Of a stretch of 13,994 bases of DNA, positions 12,758 through 13,994 are shown one piece after another. A model generated the notes under the pieces. The model was given only the letters and a program-made list of their open reading frames with translations. It did no database searches and was not told the DNA's origin. The stretch is from Oscillospiraceae bacterium (GTDB taxonomy: Bacteria > Bacillota_A > Clostridia > Oscillospirales > Oscillospiraceae), in contig JAFYVA010000007.1 in NCBI GenBank assembly GCA_017549325.1, positions 1-13,994 on the forward strand. Reading direction: 5' to 3'. Numbering within the stretch: position 1 is the stretch's first letter; the number at the start of each line of letters is the position of its first letter. The translations under genes were made by a program, and so were the position numbers.

Positions 12758-13994
12758 GAGCTGACGGAGACTGAGTCCTTCAAGGGTACTACCGATACCT
12801 ATGTGACCCCCGCGGTCAAGAGCTACACCGGCTACATTTCCCCCGCACAGGCCGAGCTGAAGGTGGAGGCCGACGGCAGCGCCACGCTGCGCTACTACTA
12901 CACGTTGGAGCGCCATACCGTCACCTTCAATCCCGGTGAGGTGGGCGGCGACACCGTCTCCTATGTGCTCAAGTACAGTGCGGGTATCCCCGTGCCTCAG
13001 CTGGCAGCCAAGGGCTACACCTTCGCTGGCTGGACTGTGGACGGCACCACGGCCGTTTTGCCTGCCGTGGAAATGAAGACCGCAGAGCTTACCTACACGG
13101 CTATGTGGACGAAGGACAACGATACCGAGTATCGTGTGGAGTACTATGTCCAGCAGACAGACGGACGCTTCACCCTGCAGCATATGTTCAAGGATCAAAC
13201 CATGACGGGTGCCACCCTTGCTGAGGCGACGCTCCGCGAGCAGATCGTGGGCGACGGCAAGACCGCTGACGAAGCCTATATCGACGCCGACGCCACCTTC
13301 TTCCGTGATATGACCGTGAGCGGCATCGCTGGCACCGTCGCCACGGTGGATGGCAGCGGTAAGACCGTCATCAAGGTCAACTACGCCCGCCAGCAGCACA
13401 GCATCATCTTCGATATGAACTACGGTGATGTGGCAGATACCGTTATCACCGACTACTACGATGCCCAGGTGATCCTGCCTGCCGATCCCGTCCGCGTGGG
13501 TTATACCTTCATGGGCTGGAGTCTGGACGGCACCACCGCTGTGACGCCCTCCAATGTCATCGCCAAGACCGATGTGACCTACACGGCCCTTTGGAAGGCC
13601 AATGAGGACACCGCCTATACCGTCAAGCACTATCAGCAGGCGGTGGACGGCAGCGAGAACTACGCCCTGTCCGATACCGACAACCTCACCGGCACCACCG
13701 ATACTGAGGTGACCCCCGCTGTGAAGAACTACGAGGGCTTCACCGCTCCCGCCACCGAGACTAAGGTCATCGCACCCGACGGGTCTATGCTGGTGGAGTA
13801 CAAGTATACCCGCAACCAGTACGATGTCACGCTGAATGCCGATGGCGGTGCCTTTGGCGAGGGTGAGGATGCGTCTGCTACGAAGGAATTGACCTTCTAC
13901 TACGGCGCATCCGTAGAGCTGCCCACGCCCACCCGCGCAGGTTACGGCTTTACCGGCTGGTTGAAGGACAGCGCATCCTATACCCCCACCACCA
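12758..13994 (+). pseudogene. Same-frame continuation of the repeat surface protein after the TAG (3' partial)
   Basis: There are 412 open codons without a stop, in exactly the frame of the upstream protein, beginning ELTETESFKGTTDTYVTPAV and containing five more complete or partial repeat modules. Codon use is as C-ending and orderly as upstream, so there is no sign of decay beyond the one stop. No credible restart exists: no ribosome binding site with ATG, GTG or TTG follows the TAG at proper spacing, and the first module is entered mid-domain. It is therefore part of the gene that starts at 9287. If the TAG is real and read as stop, this segment is untranslated and the protein loses its C-terminal stalk. 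If it is a sequence error or is read through, it is normal coding sequence. It is labelled as a pseudogene fragment only because the printed sequence is interrupted. Confidence 0.75.

Larger units (their letters stand above)
12488..13994 (+). repeat. Alternating InlB-like and MucBP-like repeat modules
   Basis: Protein-level modules in one frame: InlB-like 12488-12691 (GYTFAGWYTDTEF); MucBP-like 12713-12907 (YTVEHYLEDF ... GTTDTYVTPAVKSYTGY); InlB-like 12911-13108 (GYTFAGWTVDGTT); a longer MucBP-like unit 13127-13390 (YRVEYYVQQTDGRF); InlB-like 13397-13594 (GYTFMGWSLDGTT); MucBP-like 13613-13813 (YTVKHYQQAV ... GTTDTEVTPAVKNYEGF); and InlB-like from 13817 to beyond the window end (GYGFTGWLKD). 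The first and third MucBP-like units are the most similar pair. The array continues past the window, so anchor or sorting signals are not visible. Confidence 0.82.

Noticed and set aside
12758..13100. Independent second gene restarting after the TAG
   Set aside because: No start codon with a ribosome binding site is present, and the sequence enters in the middle of a repeat module. It is a continuation, not a new gene.
11867..13630. 587-codon minus-strand open frame opposite the repeat array
   Set aside because: It is an antisense shadow of the repeat-coding frame; its own apparent repeats mirror the InlB/MucBP modules.
9608..13994. CRISPR array or short tandem DNA repeat suggested by recurring motifs
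   Set aside because: The periodicity is at protein level (diverged modules of about 65-90 residues). There are no identical short repeats with spacers.

Overview
The window looks like part of a chromosome from a moderately GC-rich Gram-positive Clostridia bacterium, plausibly of the gut Oscillospirales. That placement is an inference from four things: a T-box leader controlling alaS, an mltG/U32/alaS neighbourhood resembling the alaS-yrrL-yrrN-yrrO region of Bacillus subtilis, AGGAGG-type ribosome binding sites, and a large InlB/MucBP-type repeat surface protein. No phage, plasmid, transposon, CRISPR, tRNA or rRNA signature was seen.

Layout. Positions 1-593 hold the C-terminal aminotransferase half of a MocR/PdxR-type regulator. 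It converges on a HAD-family phosphatase (625-1248, minus strand) across a bidirectional terminator. The HAD gene and a RarD-type EamA transporter (1362-2255, plus) diverge from two strong promoters whose -10 boxes overlap by two bases. A terminator and a near-consensus promoter then open the operon tmk - mltG - U32 protein (2371-5438): dTMP kinase, the endolytic transglycosylase that releases growing glycan strands, and a TrhP-like tRNA hydroxylation protein that overlaps mltG by one base. Next is a complete tRNA-Ala-sensing T-box leader (promoter, Stem I with a GCC specifier in the specifier loop, Stem II, Stem III, antiterminator, terminator) in front of full-length alaS (5828-8527).

Downstream of alaS the character changes. 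A roughly 295-base gene-free stretch (8528-8822) holds two terminators, a probable extended -10 promoter, and a perfect 24-base palindrome that overlaps a second 11-bp hairpin. These lead into a short membrane protein with a LemA-like C-terminus (8823-9179). The rest of the window is one very large reading frame for a cell-surface protein: N-terminal membrane segment, acidic/lysine linker, one InlB-like repeat, about 850 residues of unrecognised beta-rich sequence, then alternating InlB-like and MucBP-like modules running off the window end. It is broken by a single in-frame TAG at 12755-12757. The same frame stays open for another 412 codons of the same repeat modules, and comparison with a sister repeat shows that the TAG sits where a tyrosine codon (TAC) belongs.

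The first 8.5 kb is housekeeping: regulated translation, nucleotide supply, cell wall and tRNA modification. The accessory part is 8.5-14 kb. The points most worth a second look are the interrupted surface protein, the alternative hairpins before the LemA-like gene, and the face-to-face divergent promoters.
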